64,000 nt of DNA. Source: Serratia rhizosphaerae. Lineage in GTDB: Bacteria; Pseudomonadota; Gammaproteobacteria; Enterobacterales; Enterobacteriaceae. The notes under the pieces are model-generated. The model worked only from the letters and a program-made list of their open reading frames with translations. It had not been told where the DNA came from and ran no database searches. The stretch covers positions 4,340,001-4,404,000 of the forward strand of contig NZ_CP041764.1 in NCBI RefSeq assembly GCF_009817885.1. Reading direction: 5' to 3'. Position 1 is the first letter of the stretch. Every line of letters begins with the position of its first letter. A program made the translations under genes and the position numbers. Of the stretch, positions 8,308-16,301 are shown piece by piece.

Positions 8308-8317
8308 GGGATAGGCA

Positions 8318-9097
8318 ATGGAAATCAGTCTGTTGCAGGCCTGCGCGCTGGGCGTACTCGCCTTTATCGCCGGCCTGGATATGTTTGACGGGTTAACCCA
8401 TATGCACCGTCCGGTGGTGCTCGGCCCGCTGGTGGGGTTGATCCTCGGCGATCTGCATACCGGCATTCTGACCGGCGGTACGCTGGAGCTGGTGTGGATG
8501 GGGCTGGCGCCGCTGGCGGGCGCACAGCCGCCCAATGTGATTATCGGCACCATCGTCGGCACAACCTTCGCCATCACCACCGGGGTAAAACCGGATGTCG
8601 CCGTCGGCGTCGCGGTGCCGTTCGCCGTGGCGGTGCAGATGGGGATCACCTTCCTGTTCTCGGTGATGTCCGGTGTGATGTCGCGCTGCGACAGGATGGC
8701 GGCCAACGCCGATACCCAAGGCATTGAGCGGGTGAACTACCTGGCGATGCTGGCGTTGGGATGCTTCTACTTTCTGTGCGCGTTCCTGCCGATTTACTTC
8801 GGCGCGGAACACGCCAAAACCGCGATCGACGTATTGCCGGCGCGGCTGATTGACGGCCTTGGCGTGGCGGGCGGCATTATGCCGGCCATCGGCTTCGCCG
8901 TGCTGCTGAAGATCATGATGAAAAATGTCTATATCCCCTATTTTATCATCGGCTTTGTGGCGGCGGCCTGGCTGAAGCTGCCGGTGCTGGCGATTGCCGC
9001 GGCGGCGCTGGCGATGGCGCTGATTGATTTGTACCGCAAAGGCCCTGAACCCAATGCGCCGGCCCCACAGCAGGAGGAATTCGAAGATGGCATCTAA
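8318..9097 (+). CDS. agaW: GalNAc-specific PTS enzyme IIC, AgaW
   Basis: A 259-residue mannose-family IIC permease, apparently full length (the copy in E. coli K-12 is truncated). Several hydrophobic segments span most of the protein, with the family motif ALGVLAFIAGLDMFDGLTHMHRP at the N-terminus (residues about 9-31) and GPLVGLILGDLHTGILTGGTLEL after it. Together with AgaE it forms the membrane channel. It is 10 bp after agaV and overlaps agaE by 11 bp, which suggests coupled translation. Confidence 0.94.
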   Translation: MEISLLQACALGVLAFIAGLDMFDGLTHMHRPVVLGPLVGLILGDLHTGILTGGTLELVWMGLAPLAGAQPPNVIIGTIVGTTFAITTGVKPDVAVGVAVPFAVAVQMGITFLFSVMSGVMSRCDRMAANADTQGIERVNYLAMLALGCFYFLCAFLPIYFGAEHAKTAIDVLPARLIDGLGVAGGIMPAIGFAVLLKIMMKNVYIPYFIIGFVAAAWLKLPVLAIAAAALAMALIDLYRKGPEPNAPAPQQEEFEDGI

Positions 9098-9968
9098 CCC
9101 GAGCACGCTGCCGAACAACGTTTCAGACGGAGAGGAGACGCTGCTGACCGGCGCTAATGAGAACCGGTATGAAGACCAGCGCGTCGGCGCGGAGCTGAGC
9201 CGCAAGGACATCAACCGCGTCGCCTGGCGCTCCATGCTGTTGCAGGCCTCGTTCAACTACGAACGTATGCAGGCCGCCGGCTGGCTGTACGGTCTGCTGC
9301 CGGCGCTGAAAAAAATCCATACCAACCCGCGCGATCTGGCGCGGGCGATGAAAGGACATATGGGGTTCTTTAACACCCATCCGTTTCTGGTGACCTTTGT
9401 CATCGGCATTATTCTGGCGATGGAGCGCTCCAAGCAGGACGTGAACAGCATCCAAAGCACCAAAATCGCCGTCGGCGCGCCGCTCGGCGGCATCGGCGAC
9501 GCCATGTTCTGGCTGACGCTGCTGCCGATTTGCGGCGGTATCGGCGCCAGCCTGGCACTGCAGGGTTCGATCCTCGGCGCGGCGATCTTCCTGCTGCTGT
9601 TTAACGTGGTGCACCTGGGGCTGCGCTTTGGGCTGGCTCACTATGCCTATCGCATGGGCGTGGCGGCGATCCCGCTGCTGAAAGCCAATACCCGGCGGGT
9701 TGGCCATGCGGCGTCGATCGTCGGCATGACGGTAATTGGCGCGCTGGTGGCCACTTACGTACGTTTGTCGACGACGCTGGAGATCACCGCCGGTGACGCG
9801 GTGGTCAAGCTGCAGAGCGACGTGATCGACAAGCTGATGCCGGCCTTCCTGCCGCTGATGTATACCTTGCTGATGTACTACCTGGTGCGGCGCGGCTGGA
9901 GCCCGCTGAGGCTGATCGCGATCACCGTCGTGCTGGCGGTAGCCGGCAGATTTGCCCACTTTCTGTAA
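9087..9968 (+). CDS. agaE: GalNAc-specific PTS enzyme IID, AgaE
   Basis: A 293-residue mannose-family IID subunit. The start at 9087 (MASNPSTLPNN) has AGGAGG 9 bases upstream, inside the end of agaW; an earlier in-frame start at 9024 is not supported. Characteristic blocks: LQASFNYERMQAAGWLYGLLPAL, GHMGFFNTHPFLVTFVIGI, KIAVGAPLGGIGDAMFW and the C-terminal hydrophobic segments. The N-terminal ~35 residues form an extra polar tail. It is the partner of AgaW in the GalNAc transporter. Confidence 0.93.
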   Translation: MASNPSTLPNNVSDGEETLLTGANENRYEDQRVGAELSRKDINRVAWRSMLLQASFNYERMQAAGWLYGLLPALKKIHTNPRDLARAMKGHMGFFNTHPFLVTFVIGIILAMERSKQDVNSIQSTKIAVGAPLGGIGDAMFWLTLLPICGGIGASLALQGSILGAAIFLLLFNVVHLGLRFGLAHYAYRMGVAAIPLLKANTRRVGHAASIVGMTVIGALVATYVRLSTTLEITAGDAVVKLQSDVIDKLMPAFLPLMYTLLMYYLVRRGWSPLRLIAITVVLAVAGRFAHFL

Positions 9969-9984
9969 GCCGGAGGCGTTCACG

Positions 9985-10418
9985 ATGATAGGCATTATTC
10001 TTTGCGGCCACGGCGGCTTCGCCAGCGGGCTGGCGCGGGCGATGACGCAGATACTGGGCGAACAGCCGCAGTTTGTGGCGATCGATTTTACCGAAAGTTC
10101 AAGCACTGCGCTGCTGACCGCGCAGCTGGAGCAGGCGGTTGCTGCGCTCGATGTGGGGAGGAACTGGTGTTTCTGACCGATCTGTTAGGGGGCACGCCGT
10201 TCCGCGTCGCGTCGACGCTCGCGATGCAGCAGCCGGGGCGGGAAGTGATTACCGGCACCAATCTGCAGCTGCTGCTGGAGATGGTGCTGGAGCGGGAGGG
10301 GCTGAGCAGCGAAGCGTTTCGCCGGCAGGCGCTGGCGTGCGGACGCCGCGGACTAACCAGCCTGGCGGATGAACTGGGCCGCTGCCGTGAGGAAAAAACG
10401 TTGCAGGAAGGGATATGA
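9985..10418 (+). pseudogene. agaF: PTS enzyme IIA AgaF, interrupted by a one-base frameshift
   Basis: From the ATG at 9985 (CGGAGG upstream) the frame reads MIGIILCGHGGFASGLARAM with the phospho-acceptor His9, but stops at 10174-10176 after ALDVGRNWCF. In the -1 frame the sequence continues as EELVFLTDLLGGTPFRVAS, the normal second half of AgaF, to 10418. The break lies at the GGGG run 10155-10158. One extra G there would give ALDVGEELVFLTDLLGG and a 144-residue protein, the normal AgaF length. It is either a true loss, a sequencing error in the G run, or a rare frameshift; no canonical slippery heptamer is present. Without AgaF the transporter would need a IIA from another system. Confidence 0.85.
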
Positions 10419-10439
10419 CGCCGCCGCGTGCGGAGGCCA

Positions 10440-10464
10440 GGAAACGAAACAAAACGAAAGAACG
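10440..10464. promoter_or_regulatory. AgaR operator, site 4, upstream of agaS
   Basis: GGAAACGAAACAAAACGAAA is an inverted AgaR-type site 53 bp before agaS. It indicates a second AgaR-controlled promoter driving agaS-kbaY and the glycosidase gene. Confidence 0.75.
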
Positions 10465-10516
10465 TCGTACGATTGCCAATGGCTAACGTTGATGTCACAC
10501 GACTAAGGATGAAGTT

Positions 10517-11671
10517 ATGCCACAAACCGAGACTCGCCCGGCCGCTGCCACGGGCACCTGGACAGAAGCCGAGATCCGCCAGCAGCCGGCCAGTTGGCTG
10601 CGGGCGTTAAATGCTATCGATAACCTGCGCCAGCCGCTTGAGCAGTTTCTTGCGCCGCTGCTATTGAATGAGGATTTACGCATTGTGCTGACCGGCGCCG
10701 GCACCTCGGCGTTTATCGGCGAGATTATCGCCCCCTGGCTGACGCGCTACACGGGCAAGCATTTCAGCGCGCTGCCCACCACCGATCTGGTCACCAACCC
10801 GATGGACTACCTGAACGCCGCCCATCCGCTGCTGCTGGTCTCCTTTGGCCGCTCCGGTAACAGTCCGGAAAGCCTGGCGGCCATTAAGCTGGCAAATCAG
10901 TTTGTGCCGGAATGCCATCACCTGGTGATTACCTGTAATGAGGGCGGCAGCCTGTATCAAAACGCGCGTGACGACGGCAACGCCTTCGCACTGCTGATGC
11001 CGGCAGAAACGCACGATCGCGGTTTTGCCATGACCAGCAGCATCACCACCATGATGCTCAGTTGTCTGGCGGCGTTTGCGCCGGCGGCGTTCAGCGTCAG
11101 CGCGTTCCGCGACGTGGCCGAGCGCTGCCGCAGTATTCTGGCGTCGCTGGACGATGTCCGCGAGGGCGTGTTCGGCAGCCTGCCGTGGAAGCGCGTCGCC
11201 TACCTCGGCAGCGGCGGCCTGCAGGGCGCTGCGCGCGAAGCTGCGCTGAAAGTGCTGGAGCTGACCGCCGGCCGGCTGGCGGCGTTTTACGATTCGCCGG
11301 CCGGCTTCCGCCACGGCCCGAAATCGCTGGTGGATGACGAGACGCTGGTGGTGGTGTTTATTTCCAGTCATCCCTATACGCGGCGTTACGACCTGGATCT
11401 GCTGGCCGAGCTGCGGCGTGATAACCAGGCGATGCGCGTGCTGGCGATCGCGGCGGAGCCGGACGCGATGATAGAGCAGGGGCCGCATATCCTGCTGCCG
11501 CCTTCACGCGGGTTCAACGATGTTGAGCTGGCGTTCTGTTTCCTGATGTATGCACAGATGTTCGCACTGAGCGAATCGCTGAAAGCGGGCATCACGCCGG
11601 ATACGCCTTCCGCCAGCGGCGCGGTAAACCGGGTGGTGCAAGGCGTGGTTATTCATGCATGGCAAGCGTAG
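10517..11671 (+). CDS. agaS: D-galactosamine-6-phosphate deaminase/isomerase AgaS
   Basis: A 384-residue protein, the same length as E. coli AgaS and colinear with it. It is a double-SIS-domain enzyme: LTGAGTSAFIGEI and LLVSFGRSGNSPES in the first domain, YLGSGGLQGAAREAALKVLELT and GFRHGPKSLVDDETLVV in the second. It converts galactosamine-6-P to tagatose-6-P with release of ammonia. The start follows AAGGATGAAGTT. It opens the second transcription unit of the locus behind its own AgaR-like site, and kbaY follows after 8 bp. Confidence 0.95.
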   Translation: MPQTETRPAAATGTWTEAEIRQQPASWLRALNAIDNLRQPLEQFLAPLLLNEDLRIVLTGAGTSAFIGEIIAPWLTRYTGKHFSALPTTDLVTNPMDYLNAAHPLLLVSFGRSGNSPESLAAIKLANQFVPECHHLVITCNEGGSLYQNARDDGNAFALLMPAETHDRGFAMTSSITTMMLSCLAAFAPAAFSVSAFRDVAERCRSILASLDDVREGVFGSLPWKRVAYLGSGGLQGAAREAALKVLELTAGRLAAFYDSPAGFRHGPKSLVDDETLVVVFISSHPYTRRYDLDLLAELRRDNQAMRVLAIAAEPDAMIEQGPHILLPPSRGFNDVELAFCFLMYAQMFALSESLKAGITPDTPSASGAVNRVVQGVVIHAWQA

Positions 11672-11679
11672 GAGGCACC

Positions 11680-12558
11680 ATGAGCATTATTTCCACCAAG
11701 TATCTGTTACTGGACGCGCAGGCCAACGGCTACGCCGTGCCTGCGTTCAATATTCATAATGCCGAGACTATTCAGGCGATTTTGGAAGTGTGCGCTGAAC
11801 TGCGCTCGCCGGTGATTCTGGCGGGGACGCCCGGCACTTTCAGGCATATCGCCTTTGACGAGATCTATGCGCTGTGCCGCGCCTATTCCGACAGCTACCG
11901 GATGCCGCTGGCGCTGCATCTCGACCACCATGAATCGCTGGACGATATCCGCCGCAAGGTGCAGGCCGGGGTACGCAGCGCGATGATCGACGGCAGCCAT
12001 TTGCCGTTTGACGATAACGTCCGGCTGGTGGCGTCGGTGGTGGCGTATTGTCACCGTCATGACTGCAGCGTGGAGGCCGAGCTGGGCCGCCTGGGCGGCG
12101 TGGAGGATGATAGGGCCACCGACGCAGAGCAGGCGTTTATGACCGATCCGCAGGAGGCGCGGCGCTTTGTGGCGCAGACCGGCGTCGACAGCCTGGCCGT
12201 CGCCATCGGCACCGCGCACGGCTTATACACCAAGCGGCCGAAGATTGATTTTCAGCGGCTGGCGGCCATTCGCGATGTGGTCAGCGTGCCGCTGGTGCTG
12301 CACGGCGCCAGCGATGTGCCGGACGACTTCGTGCGCCGGGCGATTGAACTCGGTGTCTGCAAAGTCAACATTGCCACCGAGCTGAAGATCGCTTTCGCCG
12401 GGGCGGTGAAGCAGTGGTTTGCCGATAACCCGCAGGGCAACGATCCCCGTTATTATCTGCGTGTGGGCATGGATGCAATGAAAGAGGTGGTCAGCAATAA
12501 AATCAGCCTGTGCGGCTCGGCGGGCCGCATCGGCGCTGAGACGGCGCTGACGGCGTAA
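11680..12558 (+). CDS. kbaY: D-tagatose-1,6-bisphosphate aldolase, catalytic subunit KbaY
   Basis: A 292-residue class II aldolase (286 in E. coli). The start at 11680 has GGAGG 4 bases upstream; the codon at 11659 lies within agaS and is not used. Zinc- and substrate-binding segments are present: PAFNIHNAET, LALHLDHHESLDD (metal His residues), VEAELGRLGGVEDD, AIGTAHGLY, PLVLHGASDVPDD and CKVNIATELK. It works with KbaZ in the last step of the pathway. Confidence 0.95.
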   Translation: MSIISTKYLLLDAQANGYAVPAFNIHNAETIQAILEVCAELRSPVILAGTPGTFRHIAFDEIYALCRAYSDSYRMPLALHLDHHESLDDIRRKVQAGVRSAMIDGSHLPFDDNVRLVASVVAYCHRHDCSVEAELGRLGGVEDDRATDAEQAFMTDPQEARRFVAQTGVDSLAVAIGTAHGLYTKRPKIDFQRLAAIRDVVSVPLVLHGASDVPDDFVRRAIELGVCKVNIATELKIAFAGAVKQWFADNPQGNDPRYYLRVGMDAMKEVVSNKISLCGSAGRIGAETALTA

Positions 12559-12607
12559 TGCGTGGTTATTACCGTTACCTTCGATAACAACAATAAGGAC
12601 CTCTGGA

Positions 12608-14497
12608 ATGAAGAAAGTCACCCGCGTGGCGCTGTTGGCGCTGCTGGTTGCCAACGGCGCGGCCGCCGCGCAATATGCGCTCGATAATGAGAAGATTGCC
12701 GTAACCTTTGACGAGGGCAAATCGGCGCTGGCGATTAAAGATAAAACCGGTGAAAGCCGGCTGGCACCGCAGGAGCTGTTTTTTCTGACGTTGCCGGATG
12801 AAACGGTGATTCATGCTGCGGAGTTCACGCTGAAGAGCGTCAGCCAGCAGGGCGATGCGATCGTGCTGGCGTATACGCGCCCGGACTTCAACGTCAGCGT
12901 GACGCTCAACATGCTGCACGGAAAGTATGCCCGCATCGATTATAAGATTGCGGCGCTGAAGCAGGCGCGCAGCGTGGCGAAGATCACGTTCTTCCCGACG
13001 AAGAAGCAGTCCCAGGCCCCGTATGTTGACGGTGCGATTAACAGTTCGCCGATTATCGCCGACTCATTCTTTATCATGCCGGAAAAACCGATCGTCAATA
13101 CCTACGCCTATGAGGCCACCACCAACCTGAATGTGGAACTGGCGACGCCGATACAGCCGGAAACGCCGGTCAGCTATCGTATCTATTTCGGCACCTTTCC
13201 GCAGGTCGGCCAGCTGCGCCGCAGCGTCAACCAGTTCATTAATACGGTGCGCGCGCGGCCGTATCAACCTTATCTGCACTACAACAGCTGGATGGATATC
13301 GGCTTTTTCACCACCTATACCGAACAGGATGTGCTGAAACGGATGGACGAGTGGGACAAGGCCTTTATCAGCGGGCGCGGCGTGAAGCTGGACGCGTTCT
13401 TGCTGGACGACGGCTGGGATGACCGCACCGGCCGCTGGCTGTTCGGCCCGGCCTTCCGCCACGGCTTTGGCACGGTGAAAAAGAAAGCGGAAAGTCTGCA
13501 CAGTTCGGTCGGCCTGTGGCTGTCGCCGTGGGGCGGCTATAACACACCGCGCGATATACGCGTCTCCCACGCCAAAGAGTACGGTTTTGAAACCGTTGAC
13601 GGCAAGCTGGCGCTGTCCGGCCCGAACTACTTTAAGAATTTTAATCAGCAGATCGTCAAGCTGATCAAAAACGAGCATATCACCTCGTTCAAGCTGGACG
13701 GCATGGGCAACGCCAACGCGCATCTTGCCGGCAGCCCGTTCGCCTCGGATTTTGATGCTTCGATCGCGCTGCTGGACTCTATGCGCGCCGCCAATCCGAA
13801 TCAGTTTATCAACCTGACCACCGGCACCAACGCCAGCCCGTCCTGGCTGTTTTATGCCGATTCCATCTGGCGGCAGGGGGATGATATCAATCTGTACGGC
13901 AAAGGTTCGCCGGTGCAGCGGTGGATGACCTACCGCGATGCGGAAACCTATCGCTCGATCGTCAGAAAAGGGCCGCTGTTCCCGCTGAATTCACTGATGT
14001 ATCACGGCATTATCAGCGCGGAAAATGCCTACTACGGCCTGGAGAAAGTGCAGAGCGACGACGACTTTGACGACCAGGTGTGGAGCTTCTTCGCCACCGG
14101 TACGCAGCTGCAGGAGCTGTATATCACCCCGTCGATGCTGAACGACCATAAGTGGGATACGTTGGCGCAGGCGGCGACGTGGTCGCGGGATAATGCCGAT
14201 GTGCTGGTCGATACCCACTGGATCGGCGGTGACCCGACGCGGCTGGAGGTATACGGTTGGGCGTCGTGGCAGCCGGAGAAGGCGATTTTCGGCCTGCGTA
14301 ACCCGCTGGATAAGCCGCAGACCTATTACCTGAACCTGAGTAAAGACTTCGAAATCCCGCAGGGCGCCGACACCCGCTTTAGCCTGAAGCCGGTTTACGG
14401 CAGTAACGACACCTTCCCGCAGGCGTATCAGCAGGCGCTGGTGGTTACCCTGCAGCCGCTGGAAACACTGGTGTTTGAGGCGACGCCGGTCAAATAG
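12608..14497 (+). CDS. Secreted clan GH-D (GH36/GH31-like) glycosidase in the AgaR locus
   Basis: A 629-residue protein with a Sec signal peptide (about residues 1-21, cleavage near GAAAA) and so expected in the periplasm. An N-terminal beta-sandwich is followed from about 215 by a TIM barrel (YNSWMDIGFFTTYTEQDVLKRM). The barrel carries clan GH-D marks: DDGW at 267-270, the nucleophile Asp364 in SFKLDGMGN and an R422-x-x-x-D426 acid/base pattern in WRQGDDIN. A C-terminal beta domain ends the protein. Position after kbaY, 50 bp downstream and behind an AgaR-like site, suggests an alpha-galactosidase or alpha-N-acetylgalactosaminidase that frees substrate for AgaVWEF. The substrate is inferred from context only. 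Related proteins may carry misleading names in databases. Confidence 0.8.
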   Translation: MKKVTRVALLALLVANGAAAAQYALDNEKIAVTFDEGKSALAIKDKTGESRLAPQELFFLTLPDETVIHAAEFTLKSVSQQGDAIVLAYTRPDFNVSVTLNMLHGKYARIDYKIAALKQARSVAKITFFPTKKQSQAPYVDGAINSSPIIADSFFIMPEKPIVNTYAYEATTNLNVELATPIQPETPVSYRIYFGTFPQVGQLRRSVNQFINTVRARPYQPYLHYNSWMDIGFFTTYTEQDVLKRMDEWDKAFISGRGVKLDAFLLDDGWDDRTGRWLFGPAFRHGFGTVKKKAESLHSSVGLWLSPWGGYNTPRDIRVSHAKEYGFETVDGKLALSGPNYFKNFNQQIVKLIKNEHITSFKLDGMGNANAHLAGSPFASDFDASIALLDSMRAANPNQFINLTTGTNASPSWLFYADSIWRQGDDINLYGKGSPVQRWMTYRDAETYRSIVRKGPLFPLNSLMYHGIISAENAYYGLEKVQSDDDFDDQVWSFFATGTQLQELYITPSMLNDHKWDTLAQAATWSRDNADVLVDTHWIGGDPTRLEVYGWASWQPEKAIFGLRNPLDKPQTYYLNLSKDFEIPQGADTRFSLKPVYGSNDTFPQAYQQALVVTLQPLETLVFEATPVK

Positions 14498-14520
14498 GCG
14501 CGGCTTAATTCCGACTAATA

Positions 14521-14547
14521 AAAATCCACGCCGCGGCGTGGATTTTT
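14521..14547. terminator. Bidirectional terminator between the glycosidase and hydrolase genes
   Basis: The stem AAATCCACGCC/GGCGTGGATTT closes almost without a loop and is followed by T runs on both strands. It serves the convergent genes on either side. Confidence 0.88.
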
Positions 14548-14556
14548 GCTATCGGC

Positions 14557-15438
14557 TCAGGCCCGTTCGCCGCCAATCACCTCGCGGATGCGTTTGGCGA
14601 TGTGCGCCACGTGGGTTTCCAGCGCAAAGTGGCCGGTATCGAGCAGCTCGACGACGGCATCGGGGGTGTCGCGCTTAAAGGCTTCCGCGCCTGGCGGAAT
14701 GAAAAAGGGATCGTTTTTTCCCCAGATAATCAACATCGGCAGTTGGGCTTTACGGAAGAACGCCTGAAAGTCGGGGTAGCGCTTCAGGTTGTTGGCGTAG
14801 TCGAGAAATAGATCCAGCTGGATGTCTTTGTTACCGGGGCGCTCAAGCAGCAGGGCATCCAGGTGCCAGGTCTCGGGAGCGACGCGTTCAGGTTCCGACA
14901 CGCCATGCAGATATTGCCAGCGAATACCGGCCAGATTCAGCACCGCGTCGTTAACCGCCTGACGGTTGTCGGCGGAGGCGTCCTGCCAGTAGGCGCGGAT
15001 TGGCGCCCAGGCGTCGCCAAGCCCCTCCAGATAGGCGTTGCCGTTTTGTGAGATAAACCCGGTTACCCGCTCAGGATGGTTGAGCGCCAGCCGCAAACCG
15101 GCCGGCGCACCGTAGTCGAAGACGTACAGCGCGTAGCTTTCCAGCCCCAGCGCCTCGACAAAATGCGTGAGGGTCTGGCCCAGTGCGTCGAAGCTGTAGC
15201 TATACCGGCGCTGCGCGGGGATTTCGCTAAAGCCGAAGCCGGGCAGATCCGGCGCCACCAGATGGAACTTATCCGCCAGCAGCGGGATCAGCTCGCGGAA
15301 CTGGTGAGATGAACTGGCAAAACCGTGCAGCAGCAGCAGGGTCGGGCTTTGCGGATCGCCGGCTTCACGGTAGAAAACGCGTACGCCGTCGGCATCGACA
15401 AACTGATAGCGTACGGGGAAATAGCGGTTCATGGTCAT
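14557..15438 (-). CDS. Alpha/beta hydrolase of the haloalkane dehalogenase/epoxide hydrolase group
   Basis: A 293-residue alpha/beta-hydrolase. It has HGFASSSHQF (oxyanion loop), DLPGFGFS, and an elbow VFDYGAPAG in which the nucleophile position is Asp108 rather than Ser. The acid lies around WGKNDPFF and the catalytic His in DTGHFALE. An Asp nucleophile is typical of haloalkane dehalogenases and epoxide hydrolases, not esterases. The start at 15438 has GGAG 7 bases upstream (another ATG lies 6 bp later). It is divergent from the CGNR regulator gene, with palindromic repeats in between, so it is probably that regulator's target. The true substrate is unknown. Confidence 0.85.
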   Translation of the reverse strand: MTMNRYFPVRYQFVDADGVRVFYREAGDPQSPTLLLLHGFASSSHQFRELIPLLADKFHLVAPDLPGFGFSEIPAQRRYSYSFDALGQTLTHFVEALGLESYALYVFDYGAPAGLRLALNHPERVTGFISQNGNAYLEGLGDAWAPIRAYWQDASADNRQAVNDAVLNLAGIRWQYLHGVSEPERVAPETWHLDALLLERPGNKDIQLDLFLDYANNLKRYPDFQAFFRKAQLPMLIIWGKNDPFFIPPGAEAFKRDTPDAVVELLDTGHFALETHVAHIAKRIREVIGGERA

Positions 15439-15454
15439 AATGCGGCTCCAAAGT

Positions 15455-15484
15455 GTAACTGTTAAAATTAATTTTAAGGGTTAC
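15455..15484. promoter_or_regulatory. 30-bp palindromic element, copy 1
   Basis: An inverted repeat with GTAAC and GTTAC ends around an AT-rich palindromic centre (TTAAAATTAATTTTAA), 17 bp upstream of the hydrolase start. It matches the two copies nearer the CGNR gene. Probable operator. Confidence 0.68.
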
Positions 15485-15510
15485 TGGCGGTTTTAGTATG
15501 GCGGCATGAT

Positions 15511-15541
15511 GTAACCTGTCAAATGTATTTTTAATGGTTAC
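15511..15541. promoter_or_regulatory. 31-bp palindromic element, copy 2
   Basis: Ends GTAACC and GGTTAC, with an AT-rich centre like copies 1 and 3. It begins 56 bp after the start of copy 1. Confidence 0.68.
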
Positions 15542-15657
15542 GGTGACTGAGCAGGATGGAAACAGACGGTTAATGAAAGAGATATCTTTTCGATTTCATC
15601 GGGTTAACGGCAGGCTGGTGCCGTTGATGTTGTGCTCAACGCCAGCAGAATAATGTT

Positions 15658-15688
15658 GTAACTGTTAATCTGTAATTTTATGGGTTAC
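15658..15688. promoter_or_regulatory. 31-bp palindromic element, copy 3
   Basis: Ends GTAAC and GTTAC. It shares the first 11 bases (GTAACTGTTAA) and the ending GGGTTAC with copy 1. It finishes 31 bp before the CGNR gene start, where a bound protein would block transcription or translation of that gene. Confidence 0.68.
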
Positions 15689-15719
15689 TTTATGGGCGTT
15701 GATTTGCGTGGAGATGTCG

Positions 15720-16301
15720 ATGTCTGCTCATTCCCTGAGCGTTGAAGGTCCGCTGTTTATTGCCGACCACGGCGCGCTCGATTTCTTAAATACGGTAGCG
15801 CAGTTGGACGGGCAGCCTTATGACTTTTGGCTGTCCGATGATGACGTCCGCCACTGGTTGGCGCTGGCCGGGCTGGCTGCTGCGCCGGACACGCCGATGT
15901 TTAGCGACGACGCTCTGCTGCATGAGGCGCGCCGGCTGCGGGACACCATTAGGCAACTGGTCAGACAGAGAAAAGCCGGAGACACGCCGGATCCGGCGGC
16001 GCTGAACCGTTACCTGAGCGCCGCCGTCAGCCATCAGCAACTGGTGGCGGATCGGCAAGGCGGGCTGAGTATTAAACGCATCTATGACGGTAAAACGCCG
16101 GTGCAACTGCTGGCGCCGGTGGCGGAGCTGGCGGCGTCTCTGTTGGCCGAGACGCATTTTGAGCTGGTGCGTGAATGTGAACACCCCGACTGCACGCTGT
16201 GGTTTTATGACCGTACCAAGTCGCACCGTCGCCGCTGGTGCAGCATGGCGCTATGTGGCAACCGGGCGAAGGTCGCCAGATTTCGCCAGCAGAGGAAGTA
16301 A
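15720..16301 (+). CDS. ABATE-domain/CGNR zinc-finger transcriptional regulator
   Basis: A 193-residue protein. An in-frame TTG at 15699 and an ATG at 15714 precede it, but the start at 15720 (MSAHSLSVEG) has GGAG 6 bases upstream and is preferred. The N-terminal half is an ABATE-type domain (GALDFLNTVAQLDG, then a helical region with LRDTIRQLVRQR). The C-terminal end is a CGNR zinc finger: CEHPDCTLWFYDRTKSHRRRWCSM then LCGNRAKVARF, with four Cys to bind zinc. Such proteins are thought to be ligand-responsive DNA-binding regulators. It is divergent from the hydrolase gene across three palindromes, which suggests autoregulation and control of the hydrolase. Confidence 0.85.
   Translation: MSAHSLSVEGPLFIADHGALDFLNTVAQLDGQPYDFWLSDDDVRHWLALAGLAAAPDTPMFSDDALLHEARRLRDTIRQLVRQRKAGDTPDPAALNRYLSAAVSHQQLVADRQGGLSIKRIYDGKTPVQLLAPVAELAASLLAETHFELVRECEHPDCTLWFYDRTKSHRRRWCSMALCGNRAKVARFRQQRK

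Noticed and set aside
10141..10180. Programmed -1 frameshift in agaF
   Set aside because: The site GTG GGG AGG is not a recognised slippery heptamer and no AgaF is known to need one; a single-base deletion in the G run is simpler.
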